Notes: generated from the letters alone by a model not told the origin. 25,591 bases of DNA from CAZUCD01 sp964618855 (GCA_964618855.1 CAZUCD010000043.1:1-25591), one strand, 5' to 3'; counted from the first letter of the stretch, positions 1 to 10,778 are shown. Translations and numbers: made by a program.

Positions 1-2654
<2,654 letters not shown>

Positions 2655-2664
2655 CGAGGATGGA

Positions 2665-2670
2665 CCTCCT
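2665..2670 (-). promoter_or_regulatory. rpoB ribosome binding site
   Basis: A perfect AGGAGG on the minus strand lies 10 nt before the ATG at 2654 and fixes the rpoB start. Confidence 0.85.
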
Positions 2671-3062
2671 GGGGTGCCTGATAAAGGCGTTTACCGGTGG
2701 TGCTGCCCTTCTGGTTGCCAGCCTGCCGCAAAGCGCAAAACGCCCCTGGGCTCCTTCGTGGGAACCCCGGGGCAATTCAGACGATTTGGTTTGCGCTTAC
2801 TCGGCAGTCATCCGTTCCGATGCTCTGGCAAGGACGGGCGGCGTGTCCGGCACAACGCCCGCGAACGCAATATGTCCCTCCGCGTGCCGCCTCGCGTCAA
2901 GGCGGATTCCCAACTGGGCAAGGATTCCGTCCCCTGTCCACCACGCTCGACACGAAGTCCAAGAGGGACGATTCCCCGGGGGTGGCGACGGCGCTTGTGC
3001 TTGCCATACGTCCCGCCGGGCCCGTTCCATCTTCCCAACACTCCTCCCCGGCGGTGACAGGC
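2671..3062. other. Non-coding region between divergent rpoB and the FlbD-like gene
   Basis: This 392-bp stretch has no convincing gene: the ORFs in all frames give arginine- and proline-rich translations without recognisable motifs, and none resembles ribosomal protein L7/L12. It holds the minus-strand leader hairpin at 2741-2773. A TTGACG at 2900-2895 and a CATATT at 2874-2869 occur on the minus strand, but their 20-nt spacing makes them a weak promoter candidate. It must contain the promoter for rpoB and probably also that of the plus-strand gene at 3063. Confidence 0.6.
2741..2773 (-). terminator. Hairpin plus TTTT in the rpoB leader (attenuator or terminator candidate)
   Basis: On the minus strand, GCCCC pairs with GGGGC and GGTTCC pairs with GGAGCC around a CACGAA loop, with a 2+2-nt internal bulge. 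The 3' arm is followed by GTTTTGCG. It lies 87 nt upstream of the rpoB start codon. With no gene immediately upstream on this strand, it may act as a leader attenuator rather than the terminator of a preceding gene. The T-run is short, so intrinsic termination would be partial at best. Confidence 0.45.
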
Positions 3063-3269
3063 ATGTTCATCAAGTTGACCGAGAGCGACACGGCCACCGA
3101 GTACTATTTCAACGAGAACCACATCGTAAAAATCGTTCCCAACGGCGGTGGGGAGGGGTCGTTCATCTTCCTGACGCCGCTTACCCACACCTCGAACGAG
3201 CCCCACGTGGTGCTTGTGCATGAGCACGCGGACGAGATTTTCCGCATGATGGGACGCATGCACCGCTGA
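3063..3269 (+). CDS. Small FlbD-like protein (68 aa)
   Basis: A 68-residue soluble protein starting MFIKLTESDTATEYYFNENH, followed by HIVKIVPNGG, an SFIFLT strand and a C-terminal VHEHADEIFRMMGRMHR. The pattern IKLT, then a Y-F/L-N element, then a hydrophobic 'I..I' strand, then a helix containing V-x-E resembles the small FlbD/SwrD family encoded in flagellar operons. No flagellar gene is visible here, so the role may be different. The start was set from the family-like N-terminus; the upstream reading frame is open but has no similarity, and the SD (GGCGGTGA) is only fair. It is followed after 34 bp by a GT-C gene on the same strand; a small GGCCC/GGGCC hairpin (3270-3283) without a T-run lies in between. 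The family assignment rests on pattern only. Confidence 0.7.
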   Translation: MFIKLTESDTATEYYFNENHIVKIVPNGGGEGSFIFLTPLTHTSNEPHVVLVHEHADEIFRMMGRMHR

Positions 3270-3303
3270 GGCCCGCCGGGGCCGTGGCTCCATCCACAGA
3301 CGC

Positions 3304-5433
3304 ATGAATCCTGGGACCAGCCGCCCCGGTCGCCGGGAGACGGCCCTAATCGCCGCGGGCGCCGCCTGCGTCTCGGCGGCAACGCTGGCGAGCGCGTGGC
3401 ACGGCGCCGGTGGGCACTTCATGCTCCCGCTGGACGACAGCTACATCCACCTTCAGTACGCCCGCATGCTGGCCGAGGGGCACCCCTACGTGTACTCGCC
3501 CGGCACGGCGCCCTCCGGGGGGGCCACGAGCCCAGCGTGGGTCGCCCTCCTCTCACCGGCGTTCCTCCTGGGTGCCAAGGGCGTCGTCGGGGCCGTGTGG
3601 TCCTATGTGCTCTCAACTCTCATCTTCATGGGATCTGCGCTGGCGGTGCGCGCGCTTGTTGCGCGGCTGGCGTCCCCGGTGGAGGGCCTGTTCGCGGCGG
3701 CCCTGCTCATCCTGAACGGACACCTCGTCTGGAACTTTCTAAGCGGCATGGAGACGGGACTGTTCACGCTCCTGATCCTGACGGCGCTGCTTTGTGCCTC
3801 GCGTTGGCGTGATGGCGGATCCCTTCCCTGGCGTCGGGTGGGCTATGTTGCGCTGGCATTGCTGCCCTTGGCGCGCCCCGAGGGATTCCTGGTGGTGGTA
3901 ACCGTGGTGGGCTGGATGTGCGCCCAGAAGGGCGAATCGCCCCGATCATGGCTTTTCCGGGGGGCGCTTCTCAGCATGCCCGGTCTCCTGAACCTGGCGG
4001 CATTGTCCGTCCTCACGGGGGAGTGGAAGCCGGCCGGCATGGTCGCAAAGGGCCTGTTCGACCGTACGGACATCGGCATGGGGACGAAGCTGTGGATGAT
4101 GACGGACACGTTCGTGGCCATGCCCCTCAGGTTCTATCGCAATATCGTGCCCGACGACGGATATGCGGGCTTCAAGGGTACGGACTACATGCCATACTTG
4201 CCGCTCGGCCTGCCGCTTCTGGCGCTGCTGGGCGGCGTCGGAGCGATGTGCTCCGAGCTGCGGCGGCGTGAGCCGGGACCGCTGACCCTCGCACTTGCCG
4301 TTTGGGTCGTTGGCATCCTGGGACTGTGCGCGGCGGGCATCCCCTTCATCCACCAGCAGCGCTATGCGGCCCCGTGGACGGCCGTCGTGATCGTGCTCGC
4401 CTGCGTCACGGCGCACCGTCTGCGAGGGTTGGCCAAGACCCATGAGTTCGCCTCGGCCATCGTGTTGACGACGATGGTGCTGCTGACCTTGCCGTCGGTG
4501 CCGTATTGGATCCTCGAGTATGGCCGGAACTCCCGCGACATCTACAGACAGCACCGGGAGATGTCCTTCAGCGTCCAGCCCGGGGAGAGGATCGCCGTCA
4601 CGGACACGGGAGTGCTCGTGTACTACCCTCAGGCTGTCGCGACGGACCTTGTCGGTCTCACGTCGGCGCAGTTCACCCGGCCATGGATTTCGGGTGAATC
4701 CTGCGTGATCGAAGAGATGGCCAGGCTCGATCCGGCAATCCGCCCAAGGACGATCATCACGTTCAGGGAGTGGTTCTCCCCCGTGTTCCCGCTTGGGCCG
4801 GCCGAGTACGGCAAGTTCCTGTCCGAGCCGACAATCTCGGCGCAGAGGTATCTGGCGCGGTACCCGATCGAATGGCGGCGGATCGAGTTGGGTCGGACGA
4901 TGGAACTGCTCCCCACGGACGGCATCATCGCGGAGGTCAACGTGGCGGACCTGGAGTCCGAGCGCGCCTCAGGGTACCGCTGGCACATCGACGGAGATGA
5001 CGAGCGCCCGAAGACGTGGCCGCGCCCGCTCTTCCCCACGGGGATCACCCCGGAGGGAGGCGTTTGTGGGGGGCGATTCGTGAGGTCGGAGGAGTTCTCG
5101 TTCGAGCCGCCCAAGGGCTTCAATAAACGGCACGCCGTGCTCCTGGCCCGGGTGTCGAAAACCAGTCCCGACGCCTCGCCTGTCGGACTGGCGGGGATCC
5201 TCGAGGTAGAAGCAATCTCCCTCGACAGCGGTGTGGGTGCGAAGACGACGCTGGCAATTCCGGAGGCCCCACCACTCATCGCCCCGGTGTCCAGACTTCC
5301 GCTGGGGGACCTGCTGGAGAGGGCGGGGGGTACGCGGTGGCGCATCAAGGTGCGCAGCTCGGACTCGCCCGGCTATGGATACCTGTCCCACCATTACGTG
5401 CTGGTTGAATCAGCCGCGGAGACGAATCCATGA
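3304..5433 (+). CDS. GT-C-type multi-pass membrane protein (putative glycosyltransferase)
   Basis: A 709-residue integral membrane protein. The first roughly 410 residues hold about nine or ten hydrophobic segments. An acidic motif, LPLDDSYIHLQYARMLAEGH (Asp44-Asp45), sits in the first extracytoplasmic loop, followed by SPGTAPSGGATSPAW and LSGMETGLF. That arrangement is typical of GT-C-fold transferases that use polyprenyl-phosphate sugars, such as the PMT/ArnT-like group, where the loop-1 Asp pair is catalytic or metal-binding. The C-terminal roughly 290 residues are soluble, probably periplasmic, and I do not recognise their fold. The donor and acceptor cannot be read from sequence. The stop overlaps the start of the next gene by 4 nt (ATGA), indicating translational coupling. 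No clear SD precedes the ATG at 3304. Confidence 0.85.
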   Translation: MNPGTSRPGRRETALIAAGAACVSAATLASAWHGAGGHFMLPLDDSYIHLQYARMLAEGHPYVYSPGTAPSGGATSPAWVALLSPAFLLGAKGVVGAVWSYVLSTLIFMGSALAVRALVARLASPVEGLFAAALLILNGHLVWNFLSGMETGLFTLLILTALLCASRWRDGGSLPWRRVGYVALALLPLARPEGFLVVVTVVGWMCAQKGESPRSWLFRGALLSMPGLLNLAALSVLTGEWKPAGMVAKGLFDRTDIGMGTKLWMMTDTFVAMPLRFYRNIVPDDGYAGFKGTDYMPYLPLGLPLLALLGGVGAMCSELRRREPGPLTLALAVWVVGILGLCAAGIPFIHQQRYAAPWTAVVIVLACVTAHRLRGLAKTHEFASAIVLTTMVLLTLPSVPYWILEYGRNSRDIYRQHREMSFSVQPGERIAVTDTGVLVYYPQAVATDLVGLTSAQFTRPWISGESCVIEEMARLDPAIRPRTIITFREWFSPVFPLGPAEYGKFLSEPTISAQRYLARYPIEWRRIELGRTMELLPTDGIIAEVNVADLESERASGYRWHIDGDDERPKTWPRPLFPTGITPEGGVCGGRFVRSEEFSFEPPKGFNKRHAVLLARVSKTSPDASPVGLAGILEVEAISLDSGVGAKTTLAIPEAPPLIAPVSRLPLGDLLERAGGTRWRIKVRSSDSPGYGYLSHHYVLVESAAETNP

Positions 5434-6464
5434 AGAACGTGCTCACCTTGCTTGTCGCGGTGCTGCTGATCGCCGGATCCACACCGGCGCGTGCCGAGGA
5501 CCAGCCCAAGCCGCGCGGCGAGGTGGTTGTCTACACGGCGCTCGATCGCCAGTACAGCGAACCGATCCTCAAGGATTTCGAGGCGAAGACGGGCATCCGC
5601 GTCCGTCCGGTCTATGACACGGAGGCTGCGAAGACTGTTGGACTCGTGAACCGCATCATCGCCGAGCGCGCGCGGCCCCGGTGCGACGTCTTCTGGAACA
5701 ACGAAATCCTGCGCTCGATCCAGTTGAAGCGCGAAGGGCTGACGCAGCCATACCTCTCCCCTTCGGCAGCGGACATCCCCGACTCCCACAAGGATGCCGC
5801 CGGCCACTGGACGGGCTTCGCGGCGCGGGCCCGCGTCCTGGAGATCGCGAAGGACCTGAAGGGGACGCCGGCTCCCACTCGGTGGGAGGACCTCGTGGCT
5901 CCCCAGCCTGCCGGATCGGCCCCGATAGCCGCCATCGCGAAGCCGCTCTTCGGCACGACGAACACGCACGCGGCGGTCATGTGGGCACACGGAGGACGGG
6001 AGAAGGCGCTGGCCTTCTGGGAGGCGGCGAGGAGGAACGCCGCGCTCTATCCCGGCAACGGCCCGGTGGCGGACGCCGTCGCCAATGGGGAAGCCCTGTT
6101 CGGCATGACGGACACCGACGACGCGCACTCGCTTCTGATGGACGGGGCCTCCATCGAGATCGTCTACCCGGCTGGCGGGCCGGAGGGCGATGGTGTGCTG
6201 CTGCTTCCGAACACGGTTGTCCTGATAAAGGGGGCGCCGAACTCGGCCAACGGAAAGGCGCTGATCGACCACCTGCTCTCGCGGGAGGTTGAGGCAACCC
6301 TTGCGGCGTCCCGCAGCGCGCAGATTCCCCTTCGCGAGGGCGTCAAGGGACCCAAGGGCCTGCCGCCGCTGCCGCCGGACCGCGTCCTGAAGGTGGACTG
6401 GGAGAAGGTTGCGGATTCCCTGCCCGAGGCGCAGCGCGAGATGTCCCGCATCTTCGGGCAGTAG
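5430..6464 (+). CDS. Periplasmic extracellular solute-binding protein (ABC type, FbpA/FutA-like fold)
   Basis: A 344-residue secreted binding protein. The Sec signal peptide is MKNVLTLLVAVLLIAGSTPARA, with likely cleavage after Ala22. The mature protein begins with GEVVVYTALDRQYSEPILKD and continues with FEAKTGIRV, CDVFWNNE and FGMTDTDDAHSL, the pattern of the ferric-iron/phosphonate-type family of class II binding proteins. The consecutive tyrosines that bind Fe(III) in FbpA are not seen at the expected place, where GMTDTDDA occurs instead, so iron as ligand is doubtful. No permease or ATPase gene lies nearby. The ATG overlaps the stop of the GT-C gene (ATGA), implying co-translation with an envelope glycosylation-type protein. 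It converges on the PLD gene with a 33-bp gap. Confidence 0.88.
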   Translation: MKNVLTLLVAVLLIAGSTPARAEDQPKPRGEVVVYTALDRQYSEPILKDFEAKTGIRVRPVYDTEAAKTVGLVNRIIAERARPRCDVFWNNEILRSIQLKREGLTQPYLSPSAADIPDSHKDAAGHWTGFAARARVLEIAKDLKGTPAPTRWEDLVAPQPAGSAPIAAIAKPLFGTTNTHAAVMWAHGGREKALAFWEAARRNAALYPGNGPVADAVANGEALFGMTDTDDAHSLLMDGASIEIVYPAGGPEGDGVLLLPNTVVLIKGAPNSANGKALIDHLLSREVEATLAASRSAQIPLREGVKGPKGLPPLPPDRVLKVDWEKVADSLPEAQREMSRIFGQ

Positions 6465-6497
6465 GGCACCCTGGGCGCGTTCGTTCCCGCAGCCTGA

Positions 6498-7796
6498 TCA
6501 GATCCAGAACCGGAAGAGGTAGCAGAAGTAGTTGTAGAGCCTGCGGAACATGTCCCATCGACGGATGTCGGCATGGGAAACGTGGCTTGAGTCGGCCTGC
6601 AGCTTTCGGAACTCGCGGCTGAGCGCCCGGCCAAATGCCAGGCTGTGTATCTCGACGCTGAGCTCGAGGTTCAGCCTGAAGCTGCGGTAGTTGAGGTTGC
6701 TGCTCCCTATGAATGAGCGCCAGCCATCGATGACGACGGCCTTTGCATGCATCATCGGCCCGGGATGCTCGTGGATGCCGACACCCGAATCGAGGAGGCT
6801 GGAGTAGAGCGCGCGGCTTGCTGCCTGGGCGATGGGGACGTCGCTCACGGATGGCACGATCACGTCGAGCTTCACGCCGCGGCGGGCCGCGGACTCGAGT
6901 TCGCGCCGGAGCCTGCCGGGCGGCACAAAGTAGCTCTGCATGAGCTCGACGCGCCGCTCCGCCATGCCGATGGCCGAAAGCAGCGCGTGGTACACGCTGA
7001 AGCGGCCCAGGATGCGGAAGCTGGTGCGCGCATAGACGCGGGCGCGGCCACGCCTCCTGACGCGGGGGAAGTACGGGGCGAGGTCCTGCGGGACCTCGCC
7101 ACGGCAGTAGATCCAGCTCCGCCAGAAGAACACCTCGATCTCGCCGACCGCGGGGCCCTCGATGTCCACCGCGAGGTCGTACCACCCGCCCCCGCCGGGC
7201 TCGCGTTCCGGGAGGAACTGGGATGTCCAGTTGATGCCCCCCAGGATGGCGCGGCTCCCATCGATGCACAGGAGCTTGCGATGGTTGCGGCGCACGAGCT
7301 CCCACGGGCTGGTGCCGAATCGGGGGGCGTGGAAGGCGCGGACGTGCCCGCCCGCGCGTCGAAGCTCACGAAACATGCGGGGACTGGTGCCGATGCTGCC
7401 GATGGGGTCGTAGATCAGCCGGACATCGACCCCGCGGCGGGCCGCATCAACCAGCCGCCGGACCATCCCGCGGCCGACGGCATCGTCCAGGATCATGTAC
7501 ATCTCGACGTGGATGGAGCGTCGGGCGCCGGCCATCGCAAGTTCCATCGCGCGGAAGGCATCATGTCCGGCGAGGAGCAGTCGCACGTCGTTTCTGAACT
7601 CGGGTCGGTGGCGGCCCCGCGCGTGCCGCCAAGCCGCGGTGACCCGCCGCACCTCAAGCCACGACTGAAGCCCGCGCGTCGGCAGCCTTGATGCCGATTC
7701 GATGAGCCTCCGCTGCCACCAGTCCCGTGCGCGCATGCCACACTGGAACGCAGGGGTGCGGACGGCGGAAAGGGCGTTTCCTCGTCCGCGTTCCAC
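6498..7796 (-). CDS. Phospholipase D-family protein, cardiolipin synthase-like (ClsB-type)
   Basis: A 432-residue protein with two HKD motifs. The first is NHRKLLCIDGSRAILGGIN (His172, Lys174, Asp179); the second is MMHAKAVVIDGWRSFIGSSN (His350, Lys352, Asp357). This is the bacterial cardiolipin synthase arrangement, in which two HKD motifs form one active site that condenses or transfers phosphatidyl groups. There are no N-terminal membrane helices, so it is closer to ClsB than to ClsA. The basic N-terminus and the aromatic C-terminal tail (YNYFCYLFRFWI) suggest peripheral membrane association. The chosen start is GTG at 7796; an in-frame ATG at 7736 (MRARDWWQ) is a plausible alternative and neither has a good SD. 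A nuclease or other phosphatidyltransferase activity cannot be excluded. It lies 66 bp downstream of the adaptor gene on the same strand. Confidence 0.9.
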   Translation of the reverse strand: MERGRGNALSAVRTPAFQCGMRARDWWQRRLIESASRLPTRGLQSWLEVRRVTAAWRHARGRHRPEFRNDVRLLLAGHDAFRAMELAMAGARRSIHVEMYMILDDAVGRGMVRRLVDAARRGVDVRLIYDPIGSIGTSPRMFRELRRAGGHVRAFHAPRFGTSPWELVRRNHRKLLCIDGSRAILGGINWTSQFLPEREPGGGGWYDLAVDIEGPAVGEIEVFFWRSWIYCRGEVPQDLAPYFPRVRRRGRARVYARTSFRILGRFSVYHALLSAIGMAERRVELMQSYFVPPGRLRRELESAARRGVKLDVIVPSVSDVPIAQAASRALYSSLLDSGVGIHEHPGPMMHAKAVVIDGWRSFIGSSNLNYRSFRLNLELSVEIHSLAFGRALSREFRKLQADSSHVSHADIRRWDMFRRLYNYFCYLFRFWI

Positions 7797-7862
7797 AACT
7801 TGGCTTGGAGATGTAGATGGATCGCCCCCTCACGGCGGGCGATCCGTGCGTGCTGCGAGTTG

Positions 7863-9239
7863 CTACACCCCGCCGGAGGCGAGCACCGGAGTCTTGTCCT
7901 CGGGCTTTCTCTCGAGCGTCCCCGTCGTGGGGGCGTCGATGTCGGTGGAGGCCACCGGCGTGTTGTTCTGCAGGACCTCGAAGCCGCGGATGACGAGGCG
8001 ATCGCCCTCGCGCAGGCCGTAGGTGATCTCGATGTTCTCCCGGCCCTCGAGGCCGAGTTCCACGGCGCGTTCGACGGCGACGTCGTTTCCGGTTTCGTTC
8101 CGGCGCTCGGCGACGAACACCACGTCCCGGTTGTTCCGGCGCGAGATGACAGACTTCGGGACGGACACGGTGTCGAGCCGCGTCTCCACGATGGTCTCGA
8201 GCCTGCCGAACATGCCGGGTTTCACGAGCCCCTCGGGATTCTCCAGGATGATGTCCACCGCGAAGGCCCTGGTCTCCGGGTTGATGGCCCCCGCAATGGA
8301 CTGCACCGTTCCTTCGACGACGAAGTCCTCCGTCGCATAGTAGATCACGCGGGCCTTCTGACCGGGCCGGATGCGGGAGATGTCCTTGCTGGTGACGTCG
8401 CTGCGCATCAGCATCTGGGTGCAATCGACCACGCCGCAGATGGCGAGTTCGGCGCCCACCATGCGCCCATCCCAGTCCGTGATGGTCTCCTTGCCGAAGC
8501 TGCGCGTGAACCCGGCCTGTCCCTCGAGCGTGGACTTGGCGACGATGAGACCGGCGAATGGGGCCCGGATCGACAGCCGTTCGCGCCTGACCTTCAGGTT
8601 CGCGAGCCGGGACTTGGCCTTTTCAAGGTTGATCTCGTTCTGTTTCTGGGAGTTGATCGCACGCTGCATCTCCAGCTCGGTGCGGTCCACTTCCTTGCCC
8701 GCCGCGATGCCACGTGCGTAGAGATCCTGAAGGGTCCGGAACTCCCGGATCGAGGAGTCCATGGAGCGCTTGCCGATGGCGAGCTGTTCCTCCGCGATCT
8801 CGACGTCGGCTTCGGCGAGGCGCAGCTCGTTGTCGAGGTTCTCCGAGACGATCCGGGCGATCTCCTCTCCCTCCGTCACGGGATCGCCTTCCTTCCATGC
8901 CTTTGTGAAGACGAGGCGACCGGCTTCCTCCGACCTGAGCATGCGGGTGCGGATGGGTACGGCGCTCCCTGTGGTGGCGACGGTGGATTCGAGGGGTCCG
9001 CGGCTAACTTTCTGGACGATGACTGGGGCCAGGAACGCCTTCTCGGCCTTGACTTCACCCTGGTTGGGTCCCTTGCCCCAGCGCCCCTGCTTGTCCTTGT
9101 CCTTCACGGCCTGGGGTGGTGGGCATCCTGCGAGGGCCAGGCATGAGGCCACCACGGCGAAGGGGATCGCGAGGCGCAGGAGGGCGGATTTTGTGCGGGG
9201 GCGCGTGGACAGGGTGGGGTGATCCGAGGGGCGTGACAC
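7863..9239 (-). CDS. RND efflux periplasmic adaptor (membrane fusion protein), lipoprotein
   Basis: A 458-residue HlyD/AcrA-type adaptor that would link an inner-membrane pump to an outer-membrane channel. The long N-terminus ends in a hydrophobic stretch and the lipobox LAGC (Cys39), followed by a charged linker. A lipoyl half-motif (EAGRLVFTKAWKEGDPVTEG) is followed by an alpha-hairpin of about 100 residues (EQLAIGKRSMDSS through ANLKVRRERL), then IRAPFAGLI, the second lipoyl half. The beta-barrel and membrane-proximal domains include RPGQKARVIYY and GLVKPGMFGRL. No RND pump or TolC-like gene is adjacent; the downstream neighbour is the PLD gene. The start is GTG at 9239, directly after an in-frame TAA; no SD is visible, so the start is less certain than the identity. 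Confidence 0.9.
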   Translation of the reverse strand: MSRPSDHPTLSTRPRTKSALLRLAIPFAVVASCLALAGCPPPQAVKDKDKQGRWGKGPNQGEVKAEKAFLAPVIVQKVSRGPLESTVATTGSAVPIRTRMLRSEEAGRLVFTKAWKEGDPVTEGEEIARIVSENLDNELRLAEADVEIAEEQLAIGKRSMDSSIREFRTLQDLYARGIAAGKEVDRTELEMQRAINSQKQNEINLEKAKSRLANLKVRRERLSIRAPFAGLIVAKSTLEGQAGFTRSFGKETITDWDGRMVGAELAICGVVDCTQMLMRSDVTSKDISRIRPGQKARVIYYATEDFVVEGTVQSIAGAINPETRAFAVDIILENPEGLVKPGMFGRLETIVETRLDTVSVPKSVISRRNNRDVVFVAERRNETGNDVAVERAVELGLEGRENIEITYGLREGDRLVIRGFEVLQNNTPVASTDIDAPTTGTLERKPEDKTPVLASGGV

Positions 9240-9366
9240 GTGGTGTTACGCCAATGGTGTCAAAAGCTTCACCGCGGTTGGAAGGCAACCCGCGTGCCGA
9301 GGGATGGTTGCGCTGATCGCGCGTGGGGCAAGGGAGACCGGTCGGGTGGCGGATAGTGGGTGATGG

Positions 9367-9389
9367 GTCCTGGCGCTTGGCTCCAGGAC
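9367..9389. repeat. 7-bp perfect inverted repeat (hairpin)
   Basis: GTCCTGG and CCAGGAC flank a 9-nt loop. There is no T-run on either side, so it is not a standard intrinsic terminator. It lies about 130 bp upstream of the RND adaptor start on the minus strand. Confidence 0.55.
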
Positions 9390-9439
9390 TCTGCCGCCGG
9401 GTGGATTGGGGTGGCGCCGTTGACTTGTGAGGCTGCCGG

Positions 9440-9468
9440 GACTCGGTCGCCGACCAGGATCCTGAGTC
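9440..9468. repeat. Nested inverted repeat (branched fold possible)
   Basis: An outer stem GACTC/GAGTC encloses an inner hairpin GGTCG-C-CGACC and the palindrome AGGATCCT. The parts abut without spare bases, so the region could form a compact branched RNA structure or be a protein-binding site. Confidence 0.5.
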
Positions 9469-9497
9469 TCAAAACCCATCAACCCCGGGGCCCGGGA

Positions 9498-10778
9498 CTA
9501 CCCCATCGAGTGGCCCTGTACGGCGCGCCTTATGAGATCGAGTCCCTGCATGGTCCCCATGGAGCGCACGGTGTCCCGCTCCGCCGGAAAGCGCTTCTTG
9601 ATGACCGTGACCCCGGATGGGGAGGCGAGGCCGAAGTAGACGAGGCCTATGGGCTTTTCATCCGTGCCGCCAGTTGGTCCCGCGATTCCTGTCACGGAAA
9701 GCCCGAAGGAGGCGCCGGACTTGTTCCTCACACCGAGCGCCATGGCTCCCGCGCACTGCTCGCTCACGGCACCATGCTGTGTCAGGATGGACTCGGAAAC
9801 GCCGAGCAAGCGCATCTTCGACGCATTGGAGTAGCAGGTGAGGGACTCGCAGAAGACGTTGGACGCCCCCGGATTGTCGGTCAGGCGCGCGGCTATCATG
9901 CCGCCCGTGCAGGATTCGGCCAGGGCGACGGTGGCCCGGTGGGCGGCCAGTTCCGTCACGACGACCTCCGCGAGGGACACCTCGGGCGGGCCTTCGGCGA
10001 AGATCATGGCATCTCCGAGCCGCTGGCGGATCTTCGCCCTGTACTCCTCGACCAATTCCTGCGCGCCTTCGTTGCTGGCACCCGAGGCGATCAAGCGAAG
10101 CCGGACATAGCCCAGGCTGGCGAGGATTGTGATCGATAGCCGGGGGTCCGAGTGGAACAGGTCAACCAGCGCCTCGTTAACGACGGATTCCGGGGTCATC
10201 GCGATGTGAATCGTGTGGACGAGCCGCACAGGGCGGTTCGGGAAGACGCGATTGAGGTGGCGCAGGAGGGCCTTCTCGAAGATGGGGGGCCACTCGTTCG
10301 GTGGGCCCGGCATGGCGAGGAGGCCCGCGCGCCCCTCGACGGGATCCATGAAGAACGCCGGGGCCGTGCCCCGGTAGTTCGAGAGCAGGTGCGAGCCTGC
10401 GGGGATCATCGCCTGCACGAGGTTTGATTCGGGCACGGGAACGCCGCGTGCCTCGAACCGTGCGCGGATCAGCTTCTCGGCGCGCTCGTGCCTGTCGAGC
10501 GTCGTGCCGAGTACTTCGGCGATCACGAACCGCATCAGGTCATCCTCGGTCGGGCCAAGCCCGCCGGTCGTCACGACCAGATCGCACGCCGCCAGTGCCT
10601 GCCGGAGGGCATGGACGCTCATGAGGCGGTCATCCGGGACCACCTGATGGCCGATGACCTTGAATCCCCCTGCCTGCAGGAGGCGGGAGATTTGCATCGC
10701 GTTCGCATCGGGATAGAGACCCTGGAGGATCTCCGTCCCCGAGCTGATGACGACGACGGTCGGGGGTGCGAGCTTCAT
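9498..10778 (-). CDS. cinA: CinA: MoaB/MogA-like domain fused to nicotinamide-nucleotide amidohydrolase domain
   Basis: A 426-residue two-domain protein. Residues 1 to about 170 form the molybdopterin-binding-like domain: VVVISSGTEILQG at the N-terminus, then VVTTGGLGPTEDDL, then AMPGPPNEW. Residues from about 265 to 426 form the CinA C-terminal domain with AESCTGGMIAARLT (Ser289), YSNASKMRLLGV, GAVSEQCAGAMA and LSVTGIAGPTGG. The C-terminal domain of this family deamidates nicotinamide mononucleotide (NMN to NaMN), and the N-terminal domain can hydrolyse ADP-ribose in several species. The start is ATG at 10778, chosen because it matches family N-termini; the longer frame back to 11039 only reads through tkt. 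The ATG shares its A with the tkt TGA (TGATG), so the two are translationally coupled. Confidence 0.95.
   Translation of the reverse strand: MKLAPPTVVVISSGTEILQGLYPDANAMQISRLLQAGGFKVIGHQVVPDDRLMSVHALRQALAACDLVVTTGGLGPTEDDLMRFVIAEVLGTTLDRHERAEKLIRARFEARGVPVPESNLVQAMIPAGSHLLSNYRGTAPAFFMDPVEGRAGLLAMPGPPNEWPPIFEKALLRHLNRVFPNRPVRLVHTIHIAMTPESVVNEALVDLFHSDPRLSITILASLGYVRLRLIASGASNEGAQELVEEYRAKIRQRLGDAMIFAEGPPEVSLAEVVVTELAAHRATVALAESCTGGMIAARLTDNPGASNVFCESLTCYSNASKMRLLGVSESILTQHGAVSEQCAGAMALGVRNKSGASFGLSVTGIAGPTGGTDEKPIGLVYFGLASPSGVTVIKKRFPAERDTVRSMGTMQGLDLIRRAVQGHSMG

Larger units (their letters stand above)
9240..9497. other. Structured non-coding region between cinA and the RND adaptor gene
   Basis: A 258-bp gap with no credible gene but several inverted repeats. 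GTCCTGG/CCAGGAC at 9367-9389 has a 7-bp perfect stem and a 9-nt loop. At 9440-9468, GACTC/GAGTC encloses GGTCG-C-CGACC and the palindrome AGGATCCT. A CCCCGGGG-type repeat lies just after the cinA stop, around 9484-9495. On the minus strand the last is followed by TTGATGGGTTTT, which could serve as a weak cinA terminator. Function unknown. Confidence 0.5.

Noticed and set aside
2869..2900. TTGACG/CATATT promoter for rpoB on the minus strand
   Set aside because: The hexamer spacing is 20 nt, too long for a standard sigma-70 promoter; kept only as a note.
9258..9263. TTGACA on the minus strand upstream of the RND adaptor
   Set aside because: It is only about 20 nt from the start codon and no -10 hexamer follows at suitable spacing.
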